Shown here: positions 34,801-47,800 of the stretch, in pieces
Position numbering within the stretch: the first letter of the stretch is position 1
Layout of the letters: each line of letters begins with the position of its first letter
Assembly (NCBI GenBank): GCA_933228895.1
Contig: OW121852.1
Location: 100,275,544-100,339,543 of the forward strand
Reading direction: 5' to 3'
DNA from: Platycnemis pennipes
Lineage: Eukaryota; Arthropoda; Insecta; Odonata; Platycnemididae
DNA: 64,000 nucleotides
Position numbers and translations under genes: made by a program
Notes under the pieces: model-generated
Seen by the model: only the letters and a program-made list of their open reading frames with translations
Told to the model about the DNA's origin: nothing
Databases searched by the model: none

Positions 34801-35924
34801 AGTTTAAAAATTAGATAAGTAATATGCCTTTATACCCTCATATAACAAGCTCAAAATCACAGCATATCCCTCTCAAATTTTCAATATTCTTGAGAGGAGA
34901 TCGAGAACAGAGTGATAATTTTATTCTTTTAGTAGAAGCGGCTTTTAGCCGAGGAAGTATCTTTCCATGGGAATCGCCAGAATCGCTTCGGACAGAAGAC
35001 GTTCAGTATTGGAAATGGAGTTGGGTGTTCTGTGCGTAAAAGCCGAGAAGCCTACTTGTATTTCAGTACACTTAAAAGGGTTCGACCGGAGAGGAGTGTG
35101 GGGTAGGGGGATGAAAAAATATCGATACATAGGTGCTACAGGAAAGTCGTCGTCCCTCCGCCGGAAGGAAAAAGGTTTTCTTGTTGGAACCGTCCGAAGA
35201 ATTTCTATACATTTTGGGTACTGAGGCGTGAAAGCGAAATAATGCAATGTATTTCATCGCAAGGAGATTTTTACCAGCCTCTCAATGTGCCTTGAAAGCT
35301 GCACCTCGTGCATACAAATCTTGGAATTTTATTTTTAAAACCATGTTTCGAGAAGTAGCACAGTGAGACCGAGGGATTTCGGCGAGGAGGGAATATGGAG
35401 TTTCTTATGGAAAAATCTTCACAGGAAATTCGCAGCGCGAGATACAAATAACAATAAAGCTGGTCACAGGCGTGACAAAAGTATAAAAGCACATTAATAA
35501 AAGACACTCACAAAGATAGTTTTCCGATATTTCGGTGGCCACTACCACCTTTCTCGAAGGAGAGGAGAGAACTAAGTTTGTCTTTGAGACTTTGAGGAGA
35601 GGATTAGTGCTTTTAAAAATACTGCCTAGGTTGGCTGGGCGTCTGTAGATTACAGAAGGGCAGACAGGGAATATTTTGGAGGTGGTGGTGCTGTTGGAAA
35701 GGATGGGGAAGAGTTCCTTAAGTATGAGTTTGAGGGAATGTGTTCCAGGGAAGTAGAAAGTGCAGATGGAGGGGATGTTGTGGTGATTAGGATGAGGAGG
35801 TTTAGGTTGATAGGGAGTTTTAAGGATTTTTTAAAGAAGAGAATCTGGGTAGCCACGGCAGAGAAGAGACTTATGAATGGTCGAAAGGGATTGTTGTAGG
35901 GAGTCCGGGTTATTGCAAATGCAA
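31876..35924. other. Unassigned, mostly very AT-rich DNA
   Basis: No gene, RNA or terminal repeat recognised over 4 kb. A slightly GC-richer section at 34,960-35,230 has open frames on both strands with no domain. 35,540-35,900 is purine-rich on the plus strand and may be an upstream part of the P-type element that follows, but I cannot show it. Confidence 0.35.
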
Positions 35925-36590
35925 AATGCATTTATGGGATTTTTAATTTGGCTTTATTGGATTTTTAATTTGCATGGAAACAAAAACATTTTTACATGAG
36001 GACTTATGCATGTCAAACTCACTCCAGTATTTGCCCATGCACAAGTTTAGTCCGGATCATTTTGAGCTATTCTTTATTGTCATAATAATGCATGGAGGGT
36101 ACAACAACAACCCAACGGCTAAAAAATTTAAGGCAGCATATAAAAAAAGCTTGGTCCACCTTCAGTTAAAGGCAAGAAACAATGGAAACTGCATTCCATT
36201 AGATGAAATAGCCATCCTGAACTGTGCTTCATCTGAAAGGCATATAAACATGTCCACCCCAAGAGGCAGAGTTGCAGACATGGGGGATGAAGGGGGTCCC
36301 TTACATGATGAACTGTTACTTTTGCAGAATCTGCAACTAAGTGAGTTTTCTTATAAAGTTGTGTCGTACATTGAAGGATTCGTGGTGAGGCTCTTGAATG
36401 AAACATTAAAATATCACGAATGCATAAGTGCACTGAGTGTTAGTGAGATTCACACATCCCTTGAGTTGATAATGAATAAACATTTGGGGGGCTTAATATA
36501 TCCATCGCCTGATGGATTAAAATTTGTAGGGTATGTGAGGAGGCTGTGAGAGACAAGCAGTTTCTGAGGGTGGTAGAAGTTTCTGAAACT
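35925..36590 (+). pseudogene. P-element/THAP9-type transposase, C-terminal part
   Basis: A nearly continuous 191-residue frame. It opens after a GFLIWLYWIFNLHGN-like stretch (35,936 on), then YLPMHKFSPDHFELFF near 36,030 (THAP9 and relatives have 'YKFSxDHLELFF'), GGYNNNPTAKKFKAAYKKSL near 36,100, and YIEGFVVRLLNETLKYHEC near 36,370 ('YIAGxVVRKL..CxxC' in the family). A frameshift near 36,535 ends the frame, after which VCEEAVRDK continues the homology. These features belong to the GTP-binding/catalytic C-terminal half of P-type transposases. The N-terminal THAP domain and first catalytic residues are absent. The expected ends of a P element (31-bp inverted ends, 8-bp duplication) were not found. 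It is the best-preserved protein-like segment in the window apart from the pogo fragment. Confidence 0.88.
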
Positions 36591-37345
36591 AAACGAAATT
36601 CACTCATTCAGGAATCATCGACATTAATTACATAAAAATTTACATTAGTTTCACGCAATCAGTTTAAGTTACGTTTCATGTCATTCACTGCATTTGTTAG
36701 CCCTTATATTTAACTTATGAAATTAACTCTTATTACCTTTAGCTTGTAACTTCTTTTGACCCAAGAACTGGAGTGAATTCAGTACTGACTCATGAAATTC
36801 GTCAATAATATGACTCTTTTAACTCTTAGAGTTGTAATTAGTAATAAGTGAAATAATTCCGATAAGCAAAGTAAAACACTAAAATTTATTCACTGAAATA
36901 CTACAGAACCAATACACCGGTTTGAATATATTTAGTTGTTTTCACCCAATCCAAACTACATAGGCAGTAATGCATAAAGGCATAACTCGTAAAGAATCTT
37001 TCACACTTTTGGAAGCTTACGGTTATTGCCTATTGCAAGTAGGATGGAAATGATGAGAAAACAGTGGGGGATGCATTCTCCAGTAGACGTACAATGGACA
37101 GCGAGGTTCTATCAAAACAGCTTTCGAGAAAATACTCGAAGCATACCGTACTCTTAGGGGTAGGCTTCCATCCTTCTCTCCTTATATTTTTGATCCACTC
37201 TTCACGTAATTGCGGATCCCTGGGAAACCTTGAAACCCAAGTACGATGAGTGGAATTATTTTCCTTTCTTTGTAAGAAGAGAAATGCTACTTATAAAATA
37301 GATGCACCTACTTCATGCATATTTCGTTACCAAAACAGTACATAC
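36591..37345. other. Unassigned AT-rich DNA
   Basis: Between the P-type fragment and the THAP exon. No terminal inverted repeats or further coding motif seen. Confidence 0.35.
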
Positions 37346-37441
37346 TTGTGTAAGGGGATTTTCCTTTAGGCTTCTGTTTTCAACTGTCTTCGTTTTGTTG
37401 CTGCTTCTATTGCTGCATCCAAATCCCACACAGGTTGGCAT
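37346..37441 (-). CDS. THAP-domain first exon, partial
   Basis: On the minus strand an ATG (37,441-37,439) opens MPTCVGFGCSNRSSN, which is the invariant start of THAP zinc-binding domains (MPxC-x4-C-x-N; two of the four C2CH zinc ligands). The frame continues to ENPLTQ and meets a good splice donor (CACAA before GTATGT, at 37,345). The 'F..FP' stretch that usually follows is not clear, and the later Cys-His pair would be in another exon that I did not find. THAP domains head both P-type transposases and many host transcription regulators. It reads away from the P-type fragment at 35.9-36.6 kb, so it is not simply its N-terminus. It could be a host gene start or part of another P-type element. 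Confidence 0.55.
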
Positions 37442-40400
37442 TTCGAACAATTTGTCTAATTCCACGAAAAACTTCAATAAATTGCTCAAGTTTTTCATGC
37501 AACCGCATCGGAAAGACTCAAAATATGATCAACTTAATATGGCTGCCGATTAAACAAAAAAGCTTCACTCAGCGATGCGCCAAAAGCGCCAACTATTTCT
37601 TCTTTAGTCTATGGTTGACTCATAATGATGATGAGGTGAATATTTTATTGTAGGTTTATATTGAACATTTAATTTTATGAAAATCATTAACAATGTGAAT
37701 TAAATTCTATGATATCTAAAATTTTGAATAGTGCTTCCAGTAAACACAAAAATACCTACATTAACCGAGGATTTTCTTTACCTCGGATATTCGGATATAT
37801 GCTTAAATCTTACATTTCACTAGGCTTTCAAATAAGTCGATAATCGAAATCAAATATGTACAGGGATATTTAAATTATATTACGTACGTACTATGTTTCA
37901 CGATGATTTGAAGCTCAATTCATCATTCCTGTTTTCTTTAAAACATATTAAAGGGTTTACACCACTTGCAAAGTTTTAATCGCCTCCTCATTACGCATTC
38001 AATGCTTCAATCTAGAATTAGCCTTTTGCATTCCACTAAAAGGAATATCGCCTCAATGGTGGAAATGGATAAAATTCCCACTCACTTTTAAATTTCAATC
38101 CAATCCCATAGAATAGAATTGCTCCACCTTTCCTATACTTCCAGCTATCATCTCCACGTTACTGTGCTTTTTCCTTTAATTTTCACCAGTCAAACTTAGT
38201 ACTCACTTTCCTACGAATGACATTAGTTAGGGGGCATTCTCATATTAAATTTAAATGTTTATTCCTTGCTGGTTTCGATATTAAAATGGATTCAGCCTAG
38301 TTGTCCAACATAAATCCTATGATGAAACAAAATATTTTATTTTATTTATTCCTCGTATTTTAAAAAGATTTTAGCATATTGGTCTTTATAATAGTTCCCA
38401 GAACTTTAGTTTCTATCTCACCACCTCCGACCATGCCGGGGGCAAGAGTGTAGGATTTTAGTCTCCACAGTTATAACAGTAATGATGTAGTTGTTCTTAA
38501 ATAAACTCACATGTTCATAGGTCTATTGCAAGTATCACTAGACTTCTAAGCTCAGCATTGTTTTGGTACCCTTTTCAGATGCAATTAGAGACTTGCTATC
38601 ACGCATTTTTCATCAGATTTTGAATTTCAATTTCACTCATATAATGTAATTTAATGTACTAAGTATTAAATAAGACACAAAAAATGTGTTTATGAGGGTC
38701 ATACACAGTGCCGGTTTACTAGGGAGGCCAATAATTAACTCCGTACTCCTCATCTCAAAAGTAATTTTTAGGATAATCTTAAGGATACTCATGGGGTTCT
38801 TTTGACCTAGATTTAGGATGCTAATAATTATCTTTGGAACCAACAATTACATAGGTCTTCACGTATTTCTCCGGTAAAATGAAGGTTCAAGGCTCTATAT
38901 CCGGTACTGGAGACCTTTTTTCCTCCAGTAGGTAATTTTAAACGCACTTGGTTTTCTTTTGTTGAGGCAGAGTTATAACAACTTGCATTGGGTTGTTTTT
39001 GCGAGTTTTTTAATGTTACCGAATCAATATTCTTCGCTTCAGAGGAGCGGGTCAGTGATGTGACTAGACTATTGTCCTACCATCCTAACATGGTGCCATC
39101 AGAGTTGAAGGTGTATTAAGAAATGTATTTCCAAAAAAATTCAATAAGAACCTTAACATAGAAGTTGTTATAGCATAGCCGTTACATATCGTATTTGTTA
39201 ACCTAGAGCGAAGCTATGCCCTGTTCCGCCAGTGGCAGACGGCCTTAGGACAGGTAATAACACAACCTTATAGCCACCCCTTTAATTTTCACAAGGGGTT
39301 GTTGAAGGGATTAAAATGGCTTGAATTTGATCACCAGATCAGTGTGAACCATGGGAATCGATGAATCGATGCAAACAAATAAATGCTAGCACCCATTACT
39401 ACTGTATCAAGCAAACTGTCATAAGTAACAAGCATTGTATGTAAATATGCGCTAATTAAATTACTGTGCTACACAATCCCTAAGGAACCTTTGTTCACTA
39501 ACCCCAATAAGGTCGCAACTTATTATTTGAGAACTGCTGATACAGAGGATGAGACACAATACCGGTGATTGTGTTTTTTTCCAGCAGGTATTTTGGAAAC
39601 CAGGTACTGTCATAAATGAATTTCACATTGAGTTCTCATTTTTCCAAAAGTTTCATCCTCACTTTTAAGGATGCTCTGAATGAAGTATGCTCCGATAAAT
39701 GAGTAACATTGGAGAAAATGACGCATCCCTACCCGATTTTATTGATGACGTAACTCTTCACCTACATTCCTTCAAGTCTTCCAACTCTATCAAAGATCAT
39801 TCCTTGCAGTTTGTTCGGTGAGTTTCTTCCTCTCATAGTTGCTTCCCTACAGCGGATGAAAAAATGTGTCCTCAGCAGTTTTCCACGCGTGTTATCATCA
39901 AAAATGTTCGATGGACTCATTTCTGTATCTCGAAATACTTCCGACATTCACTGCGGCCCTGCAAACAATAATTCCTCCTCGCGGACGTTTTTTATTGATC
40001 CCTCCCTTATCCTTCAGCTCAAACTCAATGTTTCCTCTTCATGATCCAACAGAGAGCGACTGGAAGGTGGGAGAGGTACGGGCACGCACGAATCGAGAAC
40101 AGAGAAAATGTACTTCCAAAGAGTTTTCTACCTGGCCGAAGATGATTTAAGATTCCTGGCAATTTTGGTGGCATCATCATCTCAGTTTAAGAGAGAAATA
40201 TGGACGTCATGGGTTTATTTGCAATGACAGCTAGTATTTTAAGGAATGCGTAAATACTCTGGTAAGGAATGTATAGTCTGGAAAGGATTCTAATTACTAA
40301 TGCTATATTCCTTCGCAAAAATTAACTCAATAATATATCACGAAAACTGTCTGCAACATTATAAATTACCTAAAAAGCCACAAGCCACTTCGAAAGCTGG

Positions 40401-43080
40401 TGACAAAATGGATTCCTATGAATTTAAACACACCCTTAAACCAGCATGCACCAGGGTTTACTTTCCACGAAGTAAAGTAGCGCGGGCTACCAGCAGCCAG
40501 CGCCAACACGGCACTACCAGTAGAAAATAGCGGAATCCTCGGACCCTTTTGACTGCCTTAAATCTGGTGCAAAAAACTATGCATTCTGACGTTAGGGTTC
40601 TCTTTCATCCAGGACTGATATAATATACTAATTCTTTAGGTCAGGTGAAAATTTCTCAGGTGAAAAATGACTGCATTAACACGTAGTTATATAGAAAAAA
40701 TGTAATGGATAAAATATAATTTTTTATGCTTCATTCCAAGGAAGTACTTTAAATGTATTGCGTACAACAACAATATGATCATTCCTCGGAATTTAAATCT
40801 TGGAAGCAGTATGTAGCTCTGCTTTACGCAATAGGTGGAATTAACTAATCCTAAATTTCTTGTGCATCATTTCTTTGCTTCAATTATAGTATGTTAACGT
40901 TATCGTATAGATTTAAGGTCTTTTTACAAAGTTAATCAATATTTTTTGATGCATAAGTTCTTTTTTATCAAGAGGTTGCATTTCCACTCGGAAATTAAAT
41001 TTATTACCAAAACGCATTTGAAGGGAGGGCGATTGCTCCCTTACAGCTCGGGGTATATATATATACACACACACACAAAATAAATTGTTCTATTGCCAAA
41101 CAGCGGAGAGTAATAGAGATAAAAAATGAAACCGTAACATTGGCCTTATATATTTATTTGGCGATTGGTTTAGGAATGGAAACTTGAGTGGTACTTCATC
41201 ATTTACTCATTTTTTTCTCTCACCAAACTTTCATTCCCTCACCCGCTTCCTCAAGTAAAGCAAAGTCATGTATACAGAAAATTTTTCGATTACGTCCCAG
41301 AGTTAAAATACGCATTTAAAAATTTTTCAAAGCGTTCAACTGGTAGTTGACTGTCTTATAGAATTTTTATTTGCAACTTCGACAGCTGTTCTAATTGACA
41401 TTGTGCTAATTGCCCCGGTTAAGTACCGGATTCATCTAGAAGTAAAATATAATTGCAAATAAAATTCCATGCGCAGTACTTGGAAGCCAATTGGAGTGTT
41501 GGCCATTTTTCAATTTAAAATTTCTTTTGATTTCTTTAATTGTTCCTAGAATGAGGAGATACGTACTTGAAATTTGAAGTAATTATGCAATTTAAAAAGT
41601 TATCGTATCCGTTTTTTTTCTACTTTTTAAACTGCATATTTTCAATGATATTTTAGCCTCGATGATGTTTAAAAAGACCATTACATGACGTATTTAAGAG
41701 GATCTGATGTTGAGTCACCTTATTGCAAAACGGAAAATATTTTAGAAAAGAGGTTTCTCTGAAATGGAAAAGGGAAGGTCACTTGCGAAATTGATATAAA
41801 TTGTTTTGGGAAATACTAATGGTATGTTTTCTAGTGAATTATTGATTGGTCCATAACGAGCAGCTTTGATTGGATTAGGCGTAAACCTAAAAGGGCTCGT
41901 GAAAATCGAACTGTTGTTAGATACATTAATATAAAGATCATAATATGTTTGGAAAATGATAATGTACTTCAGTGCTAGTAAATTGGATTACAAATAGACA
42001 CAAATAAGGCCAAATGCCTGCGTATTGTATATGTGTCGATCGAATATGTGTCGATATTTATTTAAGTGATATCATGGGATGATTAGAATCAAGATCTGAA
42101 AAGCATGATTCAGAAACCACATTCACATTAACAACTAGTTCTTTTTATGACTACTGGATATTTGATTATTAATGTTGTTCTTGCTAAACTTATTATTGCC
42201 CTTGCTCAATAATATGATCTTTATTCCTTTATCCTTACTGTTCATTTATCTGCACGTATTTGGAGCTTGGATATCTAATAATTTTCTCACACTAGCTACA
42301 AGTAATATTGATTTAGAAATGTCTATATCCAATGCATATTTGGTAATGGTTCACCCACTGCAACATACCCTCAGAAGGACTTGGGTACTCAGTAGATGTC
42401 AGTAAAATGTTGTGTTCGAAAAGAGGAACGTATAGTCAACTGTAATCGAATTCCAAAGGCATTTTTCGTGGTTCAGTTTAATTACCAATTGCTGCTATGA
42501 CAACGGAGAGAGTGACGAATGTATCATCCGGGATACAGAGAACTGATTTGACGTCGAGGTGAGGGTACTCATTCGCGCTACAGTGAAAACGCCGGATAGA
42601 GGGTTGCAAATTGTCCAGGCGCTGCGATGCTGGATTGGAGGAAAAAATATATCTAGGATGCAGCAAATTATATCTAAATTATAATAAAAAATACAAGGAA
42701 AAATGTGAATAACGACAATTTTTTTTAAATCAGCAAAAATAAGAAAATATGAGACGCGTCTCATTGGAAAAACGAAACTCTGAAACTAAGCCGGAGCAAC
42801 AAAAACTGACCACTCTCAAACGGAAGATGAGATTTCACATATGGCTGAGAGGGTCATAGAGCTAGTTCGCTGCACTAAAGTGGAGAGGCGCCGCTAAGAA
42901 GACAACGAAGCCTTGGATGTGTATTCAGGTCATGGCGCAAGTGTTAAAAGTGCAATATCATTTTGATTAGCGAGCAAGTACTGAGTATATTATAATTATT
43001 CTTAGTTTTCTACCAGTAAAGGTAGGTCTAAAGGGACCTTTAATTCTCCTACATTCCTATATTGCACATGATGATCCTCT
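37442..43080. other. Unassigned, mostly AT-rich DNA
   Basis: No recognised gene over about 5.6 kb. A (TA)n(CA)n microsatellite lies at 41,055-41,078. Slightly GC-richer DNA at 39,930-40,100 and 40,440-40,530 has no domain. Just upstream of the THAP exon, ATATGGCTGCC near 37,540 could be part of its 5' region. Confidence 0.35.
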
Positions 43081-43335
43081 TCAGCCCCTCATACCTCCTC
43101 CCTCCCATAATTCTGTCAAAACCACTCGTGCCATCAAAACCATCAAAACTCTTCTGCCTCTTCCCCGCTTACCCCACATTCTTTCCTCCTTCTCATCCTT
43201 CAAAACACCATCATCCTTAATAACCTTCTTCATCCACATTTTCTGTCTTTTCCTAATTTCCTCTTTCAAATTTCTCTCCTCTTCTATCAATTCTATCACT
43301 TCATTACTCGTCTTCTGTTTGACCCACTTTAATTT
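43081..43335 (-). pseudogene. RTE-type LINE C-terminal fragment
   Basis: On the minus strand: TSNEVIELIEEERNLKEEIR, then RQKMWMKKVIKDDGVLKDEK, then MWGKRGRGRRV. It matches the order seen in the better copy at 15,230-15,420 ('SNEEVRRRVGEKRSLL', 'R..HILGHDGLMKTIVEGK', 'GKGRPR'). It is therefore the end region of the same broad LINE type, diverged or of a sister family. Both ends are truncated. Confidence 0.65.
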
Positions 43336-43429
43336 CTCCGTCCTTCACAAAGTATATGCCGAATATTAATAGAAAAATACGTTCGATATGACTATCTGAC
43401 AATAAAATATGTATGACGTTACCATTACA

Positions 43430-43510
43430 GAGCGCTGTAACTCATTGGGTAGAGTGTCGAGCTACTAATCAGAAGTGCTGGGATTAGAACCCGGCCATTG
43501 TACACGTCTA
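43430..43510 (+). repeat. tRNA-derived SINE head
   Basis: GCGCTGTAACTCATTGGGTA at 43,433 resembles a tRNA 5' part with A box, and GGGATTAGAACCC at 43,480-43,492 resembles a B box. There is no clean acceptor stem closing the cloverleaf, so it is not a functional tRNA gene. It is followed by a possible SINE body up to about 43,600. Confidence 0.5.
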
Positions 43511-43599
43511 GCCAAACAAAGGCTAGGTCAGTTTTTATTCATCCATTAGTTTGGGCGCCTTCGATAGATAAATATAGCCAGCTCCTAATGCCGAACGGA

Positions 43600-44060
43600 T
43601 TTGGATTCTAATCCTCTGTTGCGTACCTTGACCTTTGTTCGGCACAACCCACTGGTGTTATTCCGGCGACCCATTTTCCCCGCCCAACTCCACGGACACC
43701 CGTCTATCCTCAACACTAACCTCGTCACTCCTCCACCCATTCCAGAAACCGTGACCGTGGGGTGGCCAGTAGCAGCGGGATAGGGTCGATTTGCTGGGCT
43801 GGGCTCATGTCGGACTCAAAGAGGGAGATGCTAGGGAACAGCGAGGATGACTGTAGGGCTGAGCCGTTATGTGGGTGGCGGTCGAACTTCACGATCCGGG
43901 AAGAGAGTCGCATGTTGGGAAAAAAGTGTTGGTCGTATGGGAAGAGAGAGTTGCGGGAGGGAGGGGGAGAACTAAGCGTAACGAGGGAAAGGCCTGGAAG
44001 AGAAGACGGAAGGGAAGCATGTGAACAAACGGCTTAATTTGAAGGAAATAAAACCTCCGC
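43600..44060. other. GC-rich patch
   Basis: CpG-richer block with a pyrimidine-rich first half and purine-rich second half. Open frames on both strands without motifs. Confidence 0.3.
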
Positions 44061-44740
44061 TTCCTTCCCACTCCCCCGATACTCCATCCCGCCACCCTAA
44101 TCCCCCATCCAAGCAGGCATCCAACTCATCGCTTTAAAACATCTAATTACAGCAATTAAATTTAACGCACTGCGAGCGACAATCTGAATAATAGGATGAG
44201 CGAGAAAAAGAGGCGCCTGGCCAAAAGGTCGCGCTAACCTCACCTCTTTGTTTTTCTTTGATGTTATTTTTTGAGACGGGTGTAGTGGTCAACTCATTGA
44301 ACATTTTTGTAATTAGATTTCTCATTTGAATGATCTTAGGCCTGACGGAGCGACGCTGGGAAAGTGGCAAACGTTCATTAGCAAATGATTCCTTTGTGTT
44401 TCCAGCAATTTGATACAATTTTATGAAAAAATGAAAAATAAACAAAACAATCATTCAACGATTCTATAAATTACAGTTAAAAATCTCAATCCAAAATTGT
44501 GAAAAAGAACCAGCCTATTCATGTACTCAATCACACTAGCATATCAAGATCTAAAAGTGACTAAAAATTCACGCTACTAATTGCATTAAAAATTTAGAAA
44601 ATATTTTTACTGGAAAACTATTCATCAGTGACAAAATTGCAACGATTGTCACTGCATAATCTCTTTCTATATTGTATAACAAATTTATAATAGTAAAATG
44701 AAACAAATAACCACCTTTTTAACGTGATTTAGAATCTCAT
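44061..44740. other. Unassigned AT-rich DNA
   Basis: Nothing recognised. Confidence 0.35.
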
Positions 44741-46125
44741 AGTATTTGGCTCGCGGCTGAGCTTAAAGCCACCGAGTGCGTCCACCGGGTTGCGGGTGGT
44801 GGGTCGACCTCTAATTATAGAGGATAGCTGCAAGATAAGCGAGTTTACTCGTCGAATAAGCAGTCGTGGACAAAAAGCGACGGTATCCCGAGGGAGTATT
44901 GGTCTATCCCTGGGTAAGGAAGGCCTGTAAATAATACAGAACCTGTGAAGAGGCCGCCAACAATTACGCTTCTCATCACCCGGAGCAGAGGGACCCAGCT
45001 CTTCTTCACGTGAGTGAAGATGGAGACCACAGTGGTTGGTACAGCGACACTCATTTCACTACAGGCGTGGTAACATACTCCACTCTTTCCTTTATAATCA
45101 AGACGTGATGGCACACCCTCTCGAGTAAAATATTCCGGATGTAAAATAATCCCCCATTCGGATCTCCGGGCGGGGACTACCCGAAAGAGTGCATCAGTCA
45201 AGTGTGATAGTCATTTTAGAAGGAGACTTTTGGAGTGGAAGTTATAGAATAAATCACTCCAGATCACTGAATGGTAAAGCTGGAGTAGGTATAATGCTCA
45301 GGAGGAGTGCAGGACTGCGAGTGAAGAGCTTTCTACAGTACAGTGAAAGGATTATAATGGTTAAAATTGGAACTAAGCCTACAGATACCATTGTAGTGCA
45401 AGTTTACATGCCTTCGTCGGACTACAAAAATGAAGAAGTGGAGGACGTCTACGAAAATATCACTGAAGTAATAAAACAGGTAAGAGGAGAAGAAAACCTA
45501 ATTATTTTAGGAGACTGCAACGCTGTCATCGGTGAAGTTCAAGATATTGTCAAGTTAGTTCAAGATAAAGTTCAAGAATACCTGGAAAATATGGATTGGG
45601 AAACCAAAACGGAAGAGGAGAAAGACTGCTGGAGTTCTGCGCACAACATAAGTTAGTGGTTACTAACACATTGTTTAAAAATCACAACCGAAGAAGATAG
45701 ACATGGATCTGGAGCATGTTTCTTTACGGCAGTGAGGTATGGACGATGACAGCAGCGGAGATAAAAAGGGTGGAAGCATTCGAAATATCGTGCTATCGAA
45801 GAACGAGGAAGATAAAATGGATTGACCGAGTTACAAATGAAAAAGTGTTAAGAAGAGTGGGAGAAAAGAGAAGCCTGCTGTAAACTATAAAAAGAAGACG
45901 GGACAACCTAATCGGCCATATTTTAAGACACGATGGTCTGATGAAGACAATTGTCGAAGGAAAAGTGAACGGGAAGAATGGAAAAGACAGGCCTCGCATG
46001 AGTTATATAGAACAGGTCGTAAAGGACGTGAAAGAGAGGAGCTACGTTAAATATGAAGAGATTGGCCAATAGAGAAATCGAGTGGAGGGCTGCGTCAAAC
46101 CAATCCTAGGATTGTTGACCCTTGA
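44741..46125 (+). pseudogene. RTE-type LINE with internal deletion: endonuclease joined to C-terminus
   Basis: A possible 5' leader (44,741-45,200) precedes an apurinic-type endonuclease domain: GVGIMLRRSAGLRVKSF near 45,275, ERIIMVKIGTKPTDTIVVQV, YMPSSDY and IILGDCNAVIGE near 45,505 (family 'GDWNA'; the Trp is Cys here). From about 45,640 the sequence jumps to the C-terminal region: WSMFLYGSEVWTMTAAE near 45,715, then CYRR, and ends at the palindrome CAATCCTAGGATTG (46,101-46,114). The entire reverse transcriptase palm, present in the 14.3-15.5 kb copy, has been lost, about 1 kb by comparison. Together the two copies cover endonuclease, RT and tail of one family. Confidence 0.85.
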
Positions 46126-47800
46126 TGACGTGAAAGTATTTGACTAAAAGGATTCATTGGTGTTCAGTTTCTTCCAAAAGTATATCAGCGTCAACGAGAG
46201 AAATTAACTTTCTGAAGGATTTTACTTTATATTGTCGTATATTCTATCTTTCCTCTCATCGGTATTGAAATCAGTAACTTATCAACATAAAGAAGTGATA
46301 CTTTCAATTTATTATTAAGGCCACTTTTATGCTGACATGTAAAAAATTTTCAGATTTCATTTTGAACTTCTCGCGCACTTTCCGATATTAACGTCCCTCT
46401 GTCCATGTCCAATCCTGATTCTACTTAAACGAGGGTTGGAAACCGCACCTAGGCGATTACAAGTGACGGAGGTTTACCACGATGATGTGACAGGTTCTGC
46501 TGTGTGGAGTGAATTATCGGAAGTGACAAAAATATTATTATTATACAACTTTTAGCATTCTTTCTGTAAGGGTAGGTTTTGATAGAAAATATTTTTTTGG
46601 TTAGCAGGATTAGAATCGCAAGCACTTACATCTTCTCCTTATTCAATCTGACAAAGGTACAACTTCATTTCATGCCATCTAAATTAGCCTTTCGTTTTCT
46701 TCCGCGTAAACACACTATTCAACCGTCAATCCCTACCTCCAGTCTCATTAAAGCTGCAATCAACCTCACTTTTGGTCTAGCTAGTGAGGGTTGAGCTCAC
46801 GAAATATTTAGCTGAACAGCTGGTCACACATCTGGGTATGAAGTCTATTTCCTTTCCAATTTCCGTCTGTGGTTTCCCACAAAGGGACGTGTCCACAGAC
46901 CTCTCTTCCGGTCAGGAGCCCATCATTCGCCCACTGGGCAACCCCACTCTGACTTTCTCTTTATTTCCACCAGCCCTCTTCCTTCTCCCGCCCTTCTCAA
47001 CTCTTCTTTATTCTTTGTCCTTTCCGTGGATGGTAACTTTTCCTTTTTCCTACACACTCATATCTCCATAGCCTTCAATTCTCGTCATCTCTCTCTGGAG
47101 TCCCCGAGTCTGATTCATGCTATGGCACTATATGCCGTTGCCGTCGCTAACCTTGTCTTTACACCTTTGCTCCACGTTTTCTAGCCTTGATCAATTATTA
47201 AGTTTTTACGCTGTTTATATATGTATTGAGACCAAATTATGTGTTCTTCTCCGTGTCATGTTGTCCATTTGTGACGACGACAGTTCGTGACCTGTCCTGA
47301 ACTGAAGGTAGTTAGATCAAAAATGTAAAGTAAAAGCAAGGGGGTTTAAAATACTATTTTTCGCACATAATAAGGGAAAATCATTAAATTGATAGAGGCT
47401 ACCGTGGGAATTGATCCGATATGTAATTTTCATTAAATCCTATTTTGGATGTTTGAATGAGACTAAATGTTTTTGCATGATTGTGAAGGAACTTAAAGTA
47501 TTTGTTGGTGTACATTGTCAGTCTCCAAAGAAGATAGGTTTTCCATTTTTTGTGGTAGTTCGTAAGAATCTAAATTATTTTCTAGGTGAAATGAACTTAT
47601 TTTAAAATTTTTAACCAACAATATTACCCGAGATGTAGTTACTAACAAAGTTTTTGCCTCCTTGGCATTGGTGCATGCATGGTGCTAGCTTATTTCCTAC
47701 GTCATACCCTTGCGGATTTTCTGTTTGTTTGCTCCATTAAAACGCATAAATCTAATGTGTGCAATTGCATTTTCGTGTGATGTTAAATTCATTTTGTTAC
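46126..47800. other. Unassigned DNA
   Basis: 46,750-46,800 has a block (GGTCTAGCTAGTGAGGGTTG) faintly like the SINE tail at 814-915. 46,860-47,200 is pyrimidine-rich without motifs. Otherwise nothing recognised. Confidence 0.35.

Noticed and set aside
34967..35224. 85-codon frame in a GC-richer segment
   Set aside because: A mirrored frame exists on the other strand and no motif is present.
44845..45201. 118-codon minus-strand frame
   Set aside because: It lies antisense to the probable leader of an RTE-type LINE, with no motif recognised.
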